A DNA stretch of 64,000 nt from positions 26,657,001 through 26,721,000 of the forward strand of contig NC_092589.1 in assembly GCF_047663525.1 (NCBI RefSeq). Reading direction: 5' to 3'. Below, piece after piece: positions 13,410-25,359 of the stretch (positions are counted from its first letter, which is position 1; every line of letters starts with the position of its first letter). Position numbers and translations under genes: made by a program. Source of the stretch: Anas platyrhynchos. Lineage: Eukaryota; Chordata; Aves; Anseriformes; Anatidae. The notes beneath the pieces are model-generated. The model saw only the letters and a list, made by a program, of their open reading frames with translations, ran no database searches and was not told the origin of the DNA.

Positions 13410-16400
13410 CTACCCTCCACTAGCATGGCTCCGAAATCTGCCCATCTGGGAGGGTGATTTTGCTGTGATTGCAGTTCACATGAGCATTGGCTCAAGCAAA
13501 GTGGAGCTGGAGGCAAGATTTCAGGGAAACACACCGTGTACATTCCTGGAGAGGATTTCTGAGGAATGTTTTTGCTTAATTTGTGTTTTGTATCTGCACA
13601 GTACTCTTCTGCCTATCTCATGAGCATAATGCAGGAGAAAGGATGTGGCTTTAACAGGATAAAATATGAAAAAAAGTCCCTTTTTGTTTTCAATGTAAGA
13701 AATTAAATTTGATTTTAGTTTCCTTCCTTTCTTTTAACAGCTGTGGCACTTTGTCTGTCTTGTTGGCTTTTGCTTGGCTTTCAAGTCACGCAGAAGACAT
13801 TCATGCATGACACCTTAGTCCGTGTCTCTGTTCACACATCGAATGGAAAATGCACGACTGTCAACAGCGCTACTGCAGACTATTTATCCATGCAGTCCTC
13901 ATCAGTGCAGGGATGAGCAAAACATGTTTTGCCTGCCAATCTCTAATCAAGAGGCCAGATTAGCTGGCACGGTGGCTGCTTAGCTCTGTTCTGGGGAGCC
14001 TATGCTCACGCTGGTGAAAATCAGGAGCAATTTAGCTAAATTCAGTTTGCAGGTACAGACCTTACAAGGTCAAACAAAACAAAAAAATGCAGCCTACAAA
14101 GAACAAAAATCAATGACTAGGAGCAACAGCAGAACAAAACATGCTTTGGAGAAGGTTCCAGTATGAATATTGTGAAAATGAGAAAATTTTAACAACAGTT
14201 AACAGTCTGGAAAGGAAAAATAACTGGCTTGTGCAAAATATTCCCTTATGATGTGCGTTCCTCACAGATATTTTCTACTTTGCTGCACCTTTCTCAAAAA
14301 TATAATGGCAGCCTCAATGGTGTAATAACTTTTCTGGCATAGTTTTGCTTTCCAGCATCAAGAGGCTGAACCCCCGGGCTAGGGGAACAAGCTGTATGCT
14401 TTTTCTGGGTTTTGTCTACCTTCCCTCTTCAAGAAATGGCTTTATTTTGCAAAGGGATGCAAAAAGCATTCCTTCCAGTTTGGGCAGAATTTATACATTC
14501 ATTTGTACAAGGTTCAAGGCAGGAAGAAACATCCCATCTACCTAGCAATGGTTAAAGATAAAAAAAAGGCAGTCGAAGATGAATATTGTTAAGCATGTAA
14601 TTATGAGCTCAGTGGGGAAAAAAAAAAAGGAGCTTCAGAGTTGTGTTTTATTTGCAAGCTTTATTTGACTGCAACACCTGCTTTTGATAAGATTAACTCT
14701 TACTTACTTAGCATGCAATTTTGGCACCAACTATTTGTCATTAACTTCGCTGGAGATGCTCATTTCCAGCGCCTGAGATATTTTGATAGTCTTGCTGTGC
14801 TGCAGACATGCACAATGGGGCAGAGCTAATTTGCTGTTTGCTGGGTTAATGAAGATACACACTAAAAAGATTATGAAGAAGAAGAATTAGCACATGAAGG
14901 ATTATGAAACCAACAATTTAGAGTAATGTATATATACATCTATATATAGGCAGTAAGATTCTTAATTTGATGTTTCCATTCCAGTTTTACACAGCCTTTC
15001 ACCATTGCCTTACTGATGCCTTGCGTTGCTTATTTTTTCAACCAGTTGCTGTGATTACAGTGGAGCTCCAGTCTCACTATTTGGACATGCACAAGGCCAA
15101 AGCACGCCTCAGCCCTGTGTCAGCCCTTTCCCTATGGCCTCTCCAGCCATTATCCATGCTGAAAGTGAGACTGCCGACAGCAGCACTGCTGCTAATGCAG
15201 GCAGGAGGAGGTCTGGTCAGTCTTTGGTGGCAATTTCTCTTTTGACAAAGAAGGTGGCATTTCTCTTACCAGACCCTGGACCCCTCCTTTAGAGATGAGG
15301 GCAAGAAACAGCTTCTCCCTGGGCTCCACTCCTCCTGAGGTGGGCATCAAGAGCAGCTCAGGTTTGCGCATTTCCAGTGACTCAGAGCACAGCAGTAGGC
15401 GTTTGTCATGATGCCGCGGCGAGCAAAAGCTGCCTGCCCATGTGGATGCTGCGTGCTGCTTAAAACCATCGCACCTGCAGGCATAGCCCCGCTGTGCTGC
15501 CCGAGCCAGCAGGCAGGGCTGAAAGTCGCTGTCCTGTGAAATTGCAAGGAGACAACCCAGGCTCCCCATCCGTCCTGCACCTTTGGGACGCTTCGGGATC
15601 TGCAGCTGCTGAGTTTGGCTCCACAGGATGCTGAGAGCTTACAGACCGCCCTCAGGTTAGGGTAGCTTTTGTCTTCCGTAAAAAATTACATTTTCATTAG
15701 CAGATGAGATTGTTAAAATATTCATAGGCAGGCGCTTCTGGCACATTCAGGCATGTCTGGAGAGCCACAGGACACGGGCTCTGTTTTTGCCAGGGAGTAT
15801 CCATAAAACATCAGGCCCCGCAATGGGTACAGTGTGCCCTTGTGGGCAAAACCAAAACAACCAGACAGCAGGAGGAACGGTGTCCAAAACATTCTGTCAA
15901 AATATTTAGAGCTGAAGGTTGTTTTTTCTTGGAGTGATTTTATCCCCCAGCTGTTTTGGGATTACTATGTGGGTTATATCCCTGCCCTGTCTTCCCTCCC
16001 ACAAGCATTACTGCCCCATCTGGCATTACTCCCTGATAGCTCTCTTAATCAAATGTCACTTCATGAGCTGTGTGATGGCACCAAGGAAAAATTGTCCTTT
16101 GATAAGCGATAGGAGACCTGGGGAGACAATTAATATGAGAGGGTTCCTGTACAGCACAGAGTCATCCTTGCACAAAAAAAAGGCCATGTTTCTGTTAATG
16201 CACCTCGGGCTTCACTGAAAATAAGGCCAAGAGAGCCAGCTCTTGCATGGATGGATTCCAGAGATGCTGCTGGAAAGGGGCAAAGGTTGGGCTGCCTCCT
16301 GCCATGAGGGGATGTGGCAGGGGTGCAGACGCTGCAGTGATCCCCAGGAGATCCTCAATTATCAATCCTCAAACTTAATTCCTGGATTTGCGATGGTATT

Positions 16401-17352
16401 CCCAGAGTTGTCCACCTTGAAGCCCTATCATGAGGTGCTGTACAACATACAAAACAGGGATGGGACTATAAAGCTGGGCATAGTTCTGTAAGATTGGACA
16501 GAGTTAGTGATGAGGGAAATCTGAAAAGGCTCAGAGCACGCCTTGGTTTCTGTAGCTAACCACCTGATGCAGCCCATTCCATGAGAAAGTGGATAGAAAA
16601 CACGCTTTCATCAGGCTCCAAATAGAGAGACTCGCATGGCCAGCTTCAGGAAAAAAAAAAAAAGGGAAAGAAAAGAAAAAACAGCTTAAAATTCAAGGCA
16701 GCAGTGTGCAAACCTATTTGGCATTCATTGTCAGAGGAAAATTAATTTTGCTCAAATTTTGCCAGAGCACCTCATTAAAGCACTTCCAGGCCTCAGGGGC
16801 TTTGAAGGTGAGCAGAAGCCCGTGCAGCCACCCAACCCCATCTGTGCCCCACGCACCCCAGCACGTCGCCACCCCACAGACCCCCACAGCTCTGCCCAGC
16901 ATGGCCAACTTGCTGCGCAGAGCCAGATCCAGCCCTGAGGGGCACATCCCAAATCCCCCAAATCCCCAGCTGCAGCACTGGGCATTGGAGGGGGCTGCAG
17001 CGCCAGGCCCCTCCGCGTCCTGGTCCCCACCGGTGTGAAAGGAGAGCAACCCCACGCTGCTTCAGTGGCCCACTTTGGAGGTGCTCGTTGTGAGGGTGAA
17101 ATTCAGCCTTCTGGCTTCACCTCCGCCTTGCTCTGTCGTTGCTGCCCCTACCCTGTTTGGAGCCCATCCCTGTTGGTGCCCTGTGCAGCTGGTGGCTGAT
17201 GAAGCAGGTGCTGAAACTTGGTTTTTGCCTTGTCTTTGAGGTCTGTGCCCTTCTTCCCCCAAAGGAAAAGATGAGGAGCAAGAAAAAAACCCTGTTTGCT
17301 ACAGATTGTGACTGGCTTGTGTACTAATGCTGCCTTTCTCTCCTTGTTTTAG

Positions 17353-17572
17353 GGAGTGCTGCCGATTTTTTGGAGACAATGGCTTGACTTTGAAGGTGTT
17401 TTTTACCAAGGCAGCACCCTTTGGTGTTCTTTGGACACTCACAAACTACCTTTACTTACATGCAATAAAGAAAATAAACACTACGGATGTCTCCGTGTTG
17501 TTCTGCTGCAACAAAGCGTTTGTGTTCTTGCTTTCATGGATCGTTCTGAGGGACAGGTTCATGGGAGTGAGG
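17353..17572 (+). CDS. SLC35F3: SLC35F3 coding exon a (first in window)
   Basis: The acceptor follows a pyrimidine-rich run ending in TTTTAG, and the donor is GTAAGT. The first base completes a codon begun in the previous exon, and the last codon (Arg of FMGVR) is complete. Its 73 whole codons contain the LTNYLYLHAIKKINTTDVS segment, typical of the first EamA-like half of SLC35F transporters, and two hydrophobic helices. Confidence 0.96.
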
Positions 17573-20500
17573 GTAAGTGACTCCTTACCTCTGTCTCTTT
17601 CTGCCCCCTCTCCCTCTGCCCTTCCTTTCATCTTTCCCCAAGCAGTGCCCCATGCAGTGTCAGCACAGAAACCCTCGGAGAGGGGGATGAGCCCTCACCT
17701 GCAGCCTGGCTCCCTGCACATTTCCCACCAGCAGAGAGGAAACCTGCTCTGGAGCATGGCGTGAAGGCTAGCTGCAATATCCGTGCTGCTGTGAGCAGAC
17801 ACCAGCCTTTGCCTGGCTCTTCCGATTTAAAAGGTTTCCAAGAGCATTGGAAACCCCACGGCCCCCACTGACCCTGCTGCCGTTTTGGCAGCCCTCAGCA
17901 TGCGGTGTCCTCTGGCAGCAGAGCCGGGCAGATGGGCAGCTGGCACCCACCGCGGAGACCCAGCGGTAGCTGCAACCAAAAGGCACTGCTGAGTCCCTCC
18001 AGCCTCCCTGCATCAGCAGGAGCTGCATTGGTATTTACAGAAATGATGGCAGTAATGTCTATTTTTTGCCCAGTGCTTCAAGAGCTCCCTGCTCATCAGC
18101 CTTGGCAAAGTTTTCAGCACTCAGGAAAAGCTGCGTTATCTCTCACTGCTGAGAGTTAACTTTTGGGGAAGCGTTGCTCTCTGGCAGGAGCACTTGGACA
18201 GCCCAGTGGTGGTTGCAGCCAAGAGGCAGCTCAGGGGAGCATTGCAAAACGCCCCTGCCAACAGCCCGGCCTTGCCAGCTGGTGTCTGTGCCTGCCCATC
18301 CAGCTTCCCAGGTAGCAGGACGCAGAAAACAAATTAACTGCTGGGCTTTTGGTTGGTTGGTTTTGCTTTGTTTTGTTGTGGTTTTAATGCATAAGGAAGG
18401 GTACCCTGAAATGCTCCCGGAGGCAGGGAAGTGTCACTTTTATCCCAGCTGGCCCTGCTGGCCATTTTGATCAAAGTGAAAAAAACAGGTATTTTGCTGG
18501 TGTTCATCCATCCTGTGGCAGTGTCAGTGAGCAGCCTGTACTGCTGGTTGGGCCCAGGAGAGGAGGTGTGTAGATGTTTGAGCACTGAACTCTGTCAGCT
18601 TGCTCCTTGCTCTGTCACACGGGGACATGTGGACTCAGGAGCAGGGACATTTCTTATGCACTCTCTGTAGTTGCAACCACATCCAATTGTCCTTTTTTTC
18701 TTGTCCACACTGCCTCGGGAAAGGACATCACAACAGCCCTGCCACCCACCTCCGTGTGCCCCAGTGGGAGCATCTCCATCTCCCGCAGTGAAGCTGCAAC
18801 TCTCCCCTTTGCACAGTGACCATCCCAGCAGGGCACGAGCTGCCCTGCTCCTTTCACACAGGACACGTGCAGTGAAGCTGTGAGTGCCTGGGGTGCTGCT
18901 TCTGTAAGCCCTGAGGTGCTGAGACATCCTCGTGGGCTGGTCGCTGCGGTGCAGCTGCTGCTAATCCAGCGCTTGAGGGACAGGCTGAAAGGCTTGCTGA
19001 GAAAGCTAGGGTGACACTCCTGGCATGTCCACAGGCCGAGAGGTCAGGGCAAGACTGATCTGACACTCATGGCATGCTTGGTAGAAGAGGTAAGACCTTA
19101 TGCCAGAGCAAAGCTGTTTGCAGAGTGGCTTCATTTGCTTTGATCTGTGCCCTCAGTGTTTCCCTTCGTGCTACAGTAAATAAAGCAGCTCAGCGTTTAA
19201 GGGAACCACTGCTTGCAAGAGCCTCCTGCATGCATCCTGTAGAGACACGCACACCTGTCAGTGGGACTTGGAGACAAACATATCCTCAAATCCCAAACCG
19301 TGGTCTTCCTTCCCAGCAGAGGCCCTGCCTCCAGGGAGCCACTCTGAAAGCTGCCAGCCCCTTACGTTCAAATCAAACCTGATGCTTTTTATTCTGCCAT
19401 TCACTGCAGTGGAGGTGCTGCCATTTGAGGCTCAAGGACTTCCTGAAATAGAAGTGATGTTGATATAGTTAATGGTCCTTGATGGACTTTTTTCCTCCCT
19501 GAGTTTATCCTTGTAAACTTCTCACATGCAGAGCAAGGATACCCTTGGCTGACTTACCCATCGGGTGAAGACAAATCCCCTTTTGTTTGTTCTGCACCTG
19601 CCCCACGCTAGTTTTGTTTGATGCCCTTTTCTTCCATGCTTCTGTATCCACACTGAGCATCTGCCTGTCCTTTTATTTTATTTGACAAGCAGCAGCTTGC
19701 TGATGTGAGAGGACTGCTGAGCGCTGCTGAGCTCCTTCAGCCCTGCCCACCCAGGACAGCCCCACGCTGCTCTAGTGCCAGGCATCATGTTTTTTGTTTT
19801 CTCTCTCCTTGCCTTTAAAAACAAAGCCTGTCCAGGCTGGCGGGGCATAGCTACACCGCCAAGTGTCCCTTTAGAGAGACACTTCCCTTTTAGCCAGGGA
19901 GGCTGCGAGCAGAGGCAGCATCAGCTCTGTGGATACCTGCCTGGGGCTGCTACTGGTTTCCTGCCTAAGGACGGGGGCAGGTGATGCAGAAGTACCTCTC
20001 ATGTAAAGCTGCCCTCGTGTTTCTCCCTGCTGGGGGCTGGCCAGTAACACTCGCTTTCTTTGTTTGTCCCCAACCAGATCGTGGCTGCTATATTTGCTAT
20101 TGCAGGGATTGTTATGATGACGTACGCTGATGGGTTTCACAGCCACTCCGTGATTGGGATAGCCCTGGTGGTGGGCTCTGCCTCAATGTCTGCTCTCTAC
20201 AAGGTAAGCACACCGGGGCTCCCCGCCGAAAGATGCCAGTCACCACCGCTGACTGGCACTGCTCCTGTCTTGCTTTACAACCCAGAGGTTCACAACCTCC
20301 ATGCAGTTGGGCACCACCTGCCCTTCTTTGCGGACCTCTGCCATAAACACAGCTGTTTGCTTTGTCTGATGCCTGCCCTCAGTTAGGACAAAGCCTTCCC
20401 GGGAAGGCAGAGCTGGAATGCCAGCCCTGCAGGGAAGTGGTGCGAGAGTTACACCAGCCCATGTGGTTTTGTCTTGTAGGTTTTATTCAAACTTCTTCTG

Positions 20501-22337
20501 GGCAGTGCAAAATTCGGAGAAGCTGCCTTATTTCTGTCCGTGTTAGCCGTCTTCAATGTTCTCTTCGTTACCTGTATTCCTGTCATCCTTTATTTTACCA
20601 AAGTGGAATACTGGAGCTCTTTTGCCGTTGTTCCTTGGGGAAACCTCTGTGGATTTTCGATTCTCTTATTGAGTGAGTACACACTGGGATCTCGTGCTGC
20701 TCGGGGTGGAATAGCATGCCAGAAACTGGCCACTAGTGGAAGCTGTAGCCCTCTGAACTACTGCAGCTGTTTCCCCTTATTCTGAACCTAAGTTTTAGCT
20801 TGATAAGGCATTCAGGCGGCCCATTCCTATGTGGAACCTACAGCTTTTCTAAAAAAATAAAATAATTTTTTTTAAAAAGGACAAAAAAATGCAGTCACAA
20901 CCAGCTAGTTGTATGAAATCTCCCAGATGAAAAATATTGCCTTGGGACAGAAAGCAGGAATTGCCCAGGACTCCACCTGTATTTCTGGGCATTACACTCA
21001 GAGATGGGCTGTACCTAAACCTCACCCTGATCCTGCCACTGGACTCCGGTGGGGTAAAGAGTTCCCTGGGAACAGCAATGTCTTGGGCAGACAGACGTGC
21101 ACAGGTATCTTCCAGGAATACCAGCAGAATTTAATATGCTTTCTATATGCACAACGTACAGAGAGAGTAATAAAGCAGGAGTATTTTGCTTTGCCTAGTT
21201 TCACTGGAGTAAAAAGTGGTTTTCTTTCCTTCTTCAGCATTCAATATTCTACTAAATTTTGGAATCGCTATTACGTACCCCACCTTGATTTCTCTTGGAA
21301 TTGTACTGAGTGTGCCAGTAAATGCGGGTAAGAATTTCTGACTTTTGCATCCTAATGAGTACATGAAATTTGTGGCCTTTCAAGTATCTACCGAGGATAA
21401 AAGCAAATGGCTCTGTTAAAGACATTTTACATCTTCTCTTAAAAACTTACGTGGATGACACTCATTAAAAATTTATAATTTAATTGTTAAATACGTGTTG
21501 TATGATATTGCATGACTATTCATAATTCCTAGAATTGCTTTTTAAGTTACTATCTGAAGAAGCCAGCGTACTGAAAAACAAACTAGATTTGAAGTCATCC
21601 ATCTCCAGGCTGGGATGAACACTCAGAGATGAAGTAGAAATCAATTCTTAATGATTTTTTTCCAGGCAGGCTTAATATTAAATTGAAACAAATAGAATTA
21701 AATACATTTTAGAGCAAATTTGTGTTAGTAATTCTGCTGGCCTTGGTAAATAAAAGAGCAGGTGTAGAGACTATGAGGCAGTGAGGCTGGGCAGGGGAGC
21801 GGATAGGCAAACCTGGCCCAAACCACAGCCCCCCTCTTTCTTGGCTAGGCATCAAAAGAAACAAAAAATACATTATCATTTACACTTCCTAGCTCCTTAA
21901 ATGAACCAGGGCCTGCTGTGACCTGGGCTTGCACCCTGCTGTGTGCTAGTCCAGCAGAAAGTCTCCTTGCCACCATCTCCCCATGGCCACGTCCTCCTGT
22001 GCAGCCCAGAGCCAGGGAGCTGAGGGGAGGGAAGGGGGTACTGCCCTCGTGCTTTGTCCCACGTAATAACACCAGTTCAATGTCCCACACAGTGGTTGAT
22101 CACTACACGAGTGAAATTGTCTTCAACAGTGTCCGAGTAATCGCCATCGTCATTATTGGCCTGGGTTTCCTCCTGTTGCTCTTGCCAGAGGAATGGGACG
22201 TCTGGGTGATAAAGCTGCTCACGCGTCTCAAGGTCCGGAAGAAGGAAGAAATCCCCGAAGGGAATGGAGACATCACTTCAGGATTGCCTAACAAAAGCCG
22301 GAGAACTCGCCCCTCCATGTCATCCTTTGCTCATTAA
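17353..22337 (+). CDS. SLC35F3: SLC35F3, C-terminal five coding exons (gene partial at 5' end)
   Basis: Solute carrier family 35 member F3 is a multi-pass transporter of the drug/metabolite transporter superfamily, implicated in thiamine transport. Seen here: five exons joining 17353-17572, 20078-20203, 20480-20672, 21238-21327 and 22093-22337, all with GT donors and AG acceptors and compatible phases, giving 290 codons without a stop. Recognisable stretches include GDNGLTLKVFFTKAAPFGVL, VLFCCNKAFVFLLSWIVLRD, MMTYADGFHSHSVIGIAL and LLLLPEEWDVWVIKLLTRLK, which match my memory of the vertebrate protein closely. Several hydrophobic segments of about 20 residues and a basic cytosolic tail (KVRKKEE, then SRRTRP) fit the family. 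The human protein is about 421 residues, so about 130 N-terminal residues, including the first membrane segments, lie left of the window. SLC35F4 is the closest alternative, but the neighbours COA6 and TARBP1 favour F3. Confidence 0.96.
17573..20077 (+). other. SLC35F3: SLC35F3 intron between exons a and b
   Basis: A GT...AG intron of 2.5 kb with a G+C-rich body. It includes a TTGGTTGG/TTTTG-rich stretch near 18349-18388. I see no exon, RNA gene or mobile element in it. Confidence 0.8.
20078..20203 (+). CDS. SLC35F3: SLC35F3 coding exon b
   Basis: The exon has 42 whole codons in phase 0 at both ends, an AACCAG acceptor and a GTAAGC donor. It encodes a hydrophobic helix (IVAAIFAIAGIVMMTYADGF) and the start of the next (GIALVVGSASMSALYK), where the second EamA-like repeat begins. 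Confidence 0.96.
20204..20479 (+). other. SLC35F3: SLC35F3 intron between exons b and c
   Basis: A short 276-bp GT...AG intron. I see nothing else in it. Confidence 0.9.
20480..20672 (+). CDS. SLC35F3: SLC35F3 coding exon c
   Basis: The acceptor is TTGTAG and the donor GTGAGT. The exon has 64 codons plus one base of a Thr codon completed by the next exon. It encodes VLFKLLLGSAKFGEAALF, a long hydrophobic helix, and VEYWSSF...PWGNLCGF, followed by another membrane segment. Confidence 0.96.
20673..21237 (+). other. SLC35F3: SLC35F3 intron between exons c and d
   Basis: A GT...AG intron of 565 bp with an A/T-rich patch near 20850-20890. I see no further feature. Confidence 0.85.
21238..21327 (+). 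CDS. SLC35F3: SLC35F3 coding exon d
   Basis: A 90-bp exon with a CTTCAG acceptor and a GTAAGA donor. It completes the Thr codon from exon c and ends with the first base of a Val codon. It encodes FNILLNFGIAITYPTLISLG and the VLSVPVNA motif that precedes the last helix. Confidence 0.95.
21328..22092 (+). other. SLC35F3: SLC35F3 last intron
   Basis: A GT...AG intron of 765 bp, A/T-rich in its first half and G+C-rich toward the acceptor. I see no further feature. Confidence 0.85.
22093..22337 (+). CDS. SLC35F3: SLC35F3 terminal coding exon d+1 with stop
   Basis: The acceptor is CACACAG. The exon completes the Val codon, then reads VDHYTSEIVFNSVRVIAI, a strongly hydrophobic helix rich in Leu, PEEWDVWVIKLLTRLK and a hydrophilic basic tail ending in SSFAH and TAA at 22335-22337. 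The diverged tail after RKKEE is the least conserved part. Confidence 0.96.
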
Positions 22338-23766
22338 ATGCTCTTTTTACCAAAACTTTGTGGTTAACCTTATATATGATGATGCAAAGGTCTTTTCTTG
22401 GGAAGAAGCACACCTGTCCAACACGGTGTACATACCTGTACAGTTTTGATATGATCACCATCTAAGGCATCAAGTCTTGGCATGTCCAGTTTGCTTGTAC
22501 TTTTTTCACATCAGACCTTTCACTTAAGTAGTACACTGAAAAAAACTGCAAACCAAGAACCTCTCTTCTCTTTTTAAATGAATGTAATATATAGTCAAAA
22601 TATATTTGCATAGGTTATTTTAAAGAATGATTTTCATGAAAAGCAGGGCAGACATTTTGAACATTAGGTACCGAATGATGCATTGCACACTGTGATTTAA
22701 AAGAAACAAATGCTATGCTACATCACATGTTTATTTTTTTGACCAGAGCTGTACTCTGATAGTTTTCAAGGAACCAAAAGGGAAACTTTACGGGGACAGG
22801 AAGATGGGGGGAAGAGTAGAAGGAGGGAAGTTCGGAAATCACTCTGTGTAGGTGAGCGCGTGCTGCGCTGGAACCGGACAAAAATTCAAGTGCTAAAAAT
22901 GCCTGCACTAAAGCACTAGAGGGAAAGCAGTCTAGAGCCCAAATCTCCTGGTACTGCACGTGACTGTAGTCCACGTTTAAAACCATGCAAGAGAAATCCA
23001 GTGCCTTCTACAGAACTCTTGTCTTTATCCGCGCAGAACCAGGCCCCGCTGCGAGACGGCGGCACTGCGGGGCTCAGCCTTGCAGCCCGGGCACCCAAAA
23101 TTCCCCTCCGGCACCGGGAAGTGCCCCCCACAAGCGCTGGGAGCACGGGGCCCAGGGGACTGCAGGTTTGTGTGCAGGGGACCTGGTTCTCCTCCCGCTT
23201 GCACAGGTTTTACCCCTGTGTGGAGCCGCACTCAGTTAATGCTAGCATGAGAAAGGGGAAACGGTGGTGGTTGCGTGGGGAAAAATCTGACCGAAAATGC
23301 ACGGCGGAGCTGACGAGAGCAGGGTTGCTGATGTACAGTCTGAGGACACGGACTGAGGGGGTGAATCGCCAGTTGCTTTTACTCCATAATTGTGAGTGTT
23401 TAAGAGTTAAAAATGTAATATATTTACATCAAATGTAACACTTTTTATGAAACTTGTAAGCACCAGGATGTTTACTTACGCGATTTTGGTTCGCCATTAA
23501 ATTTCTATCTGTGATAGATCACATGCTATGTAAAAAAGGGGGGGAAAAAAAGGTTATAGTTTACTATTTTTGAAGTTTACATTGTTGCATACAAAATTAA
23601 AAGTGTTCTTTTGAACTGCTGCCATAGCCTAAGGGTCCCTGCTGCCACTGAGGCCCTCTTTGTCTCAGGCAGGGGTGGCATCCACATCAAAACATTTTAG
23701 CAAATCAACTTCAGATTCCATTAGCTGTTTGGCAACGCTCAATAATAAAAGATTTTAAACTCAGCT
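22338..23766 (+). other. SLC35F3: SLC35F3 3' untranslated region (inferred extent)
   Basis: The stretch starts right after the stop codon and is A/T-rich at both ends. A CpG-rich island-like block sits in the middle (about 23020-23290). The end is inferred from the AATAAA at 23744-23749 and the GT-rich bases after it. Shorter forms using ATTAAA-like signals are possible. Confidence 0.6.
23744..23749 (+). terminator. SLC35F3: Probable SLC35F3 polyadenylation signal
   Basis: A canonical AATAAA hexamer about 1.4 kb after the stop codon, followed within 15-40 bases by a TG-rich stretch (CTGTCAGTGCTGTTTG) of the kind expected downstream of a cleavage site. Confidence 0.6.
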
Positions 23767-23989
23767 TCTGTCAGTGCTGTTTGCCTCTCTTGGCTGCACC
23801 TTTACTCCAGTTTTGCTGTGGGTTGTATCCAGCCAAAGCGATCAGGTGGCAGAGACAGGATCAGCCAACCTTCAGCCCAGTCTCACAGCCCCAGCTATGT
23901 TGCAGGAGCTCTCCCTCTGCTCCCTCTGCTCAGAGTCCCACTGCCTTCAACACAAAGCCAGAATCTGAGCCCTGCAGGTGTTGTCCATG

Positions 23990-24142
23990 TGCCCTGGCAC
24001 AACTTGAGGCCATTCCCTCTAGTCCTATCTCTAGTTATCTGTGAGAAGAGGCCAATCCCCAGTTCCCCACACCTTCCTTTCAGGCAGTTGTAGAGAGCAA
24101 TAAGGTTTCCCCTGAGCCTCTTCTCTGGACTAAACAACCCCA
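23990..24142 (-). mobile_element. CR1 LINE internal fragment
   Basis: Contains CACAACTTGAGGCCATTCCC, TTTCAGGCAGTTGTAGAGAG, CAATAAGGTTTCCCCTGAGC and ACAACCCCAATTCC, the antisense of the CR1 stretch just upstream of its 3' end. It lies 0.25 kb beyond the inferred SLC35F3 transcript end. Confidence 0.88.
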
Positions 24143-25322
24143 ATTCCCCGGGGAATAGTAAGGCCCCGGCCCAGGCTGTGTGTTTGTTCTCTACATCTCT
24201 CTCTGTGACCAAATAGACACTAAAGACTTGCCAGAGGAGATTACACATGCAAGCAAAAATCTGAGGCTGTGGGAAGCTGAGCTGCTCATCCCATTCAGGG
24301 TAACACAGCTCAATTTTAAAAATTTGGGGGGAATCAGGAGAGGTTAAGGTACAAGACAGGAGGACATGTACAATGCTAGTAACTGGCATGAAGGGCACAC
24401 ACACAGGCTTGTGTCTCAAAGCTCCCAGATTAAAATTTACTGCATCTTCAGGTATATCATTTTGTCACCCTCAAAGTATCCCACATCCTTCTGCAAGCTC
24501 CCTGGTGAGTTTAGGCCAAAGAAGATTGTAAAAAGAGCCCTTCTGTTTTCCATAATTCCCGTAAGTACCATCTTCTGTCATCTCTGCACTCCATTTTGGT
24601 GTGTGTTTGATGCAGTCCAATACGTACCTGAAAGGCTCTATATGATGTTTCAAAATCTGCACCTGGTGTGTGTTCATTGCTAAAATGGCAGCAGACTCTT
24701 CAGTGCTGAGTGCAGATCATGGGGGAATTTATGTACCACAGCAGACAGCAGCATCAGTAGAACTGAGATTTACAAAATGTGATTGTCATTGCTTCTGCCA
24801 GCTTATCCTTCCCGAGAACAGGCTGAACACAGGCGAGGGCTGGGATTTCAAACCTTATTTTATTACAGCATCTCTCCTGAATATGAGCCGAGGAAACTAG
24901 ATTAACCCATTTTAAGCACTTCTAAACTACATACAGACTAATCAGATGAACTGAGCTACACTTCTTCAGGCAACACCTTGCCCAGAACACCTGGTTAAAG
25001 GCAAGCAGGTGCTTGATGAAACTTAGCAGAGTGAAGCCCAGGTGTGATGAGGAGACTGTCAAGAAAGCAGCACACCCGTATGGGTACATGTGGGCATCTG
25101 TGAGAGCCAGGGCTTCCCAGACCTGAAGCTGGAGAACAAAAGGAACTGGAGTCGTTGGCTCCCCCCAGAAGGAGAGGCAGAGAGCCAGCCCTTCTGAGAA
25201 AGCATTAGATGCAGCTGGGTCACCCTTCAGGCGAGGGCAAGACTGAACTCTCCTGATGATGGCCTGGTAAAAGATACACAGGACAAATTCAGTACCTTAG
25301 AGGTCAGGGCCGAGCTCTGACT

Positions 25323-25359
25323 CCCTGACGAGCCCCTGACGAGCAGGGTCCCTGACGAG
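25323..25359. repeat. Three copies of CCCTGACGAG
   Basis: Exact 10-base copies at 25323-25332, 25334-25343 and 25350-25359, in the intergenic region. Confidence 0.9.

Larger units (their letters stand above)
1..17352 (+). other. SLC35F3: SLC35F3 intron (3' part of a large upstream intron)
   Basis: I found no exon here that would encode the missing N-terminal part (the membrane segments before ECCRFFGDNG). Open frames of up to 183 codons occur but none resembles a known protein or has fitting splice sites. The stretch contains old repeat remnants near 1150-1275 and 13373-13409, a TG/TATG microsatellite near 7546, poly(A) and poly(T) tracts, and candidate CRE and AP-1 sites near 8048-8204 and 8951-8973. 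Otherwise it is unremarkable intronic DNA. Confidence 0.85.

Noticed and set aside
1..17352. A search for the missing upstream SLC35F3 exon (the segment before ECCRFF)
   Set aside because: No stretch encoding the expected membrane segments with splice sites was found, so the exon must lie left of the window.
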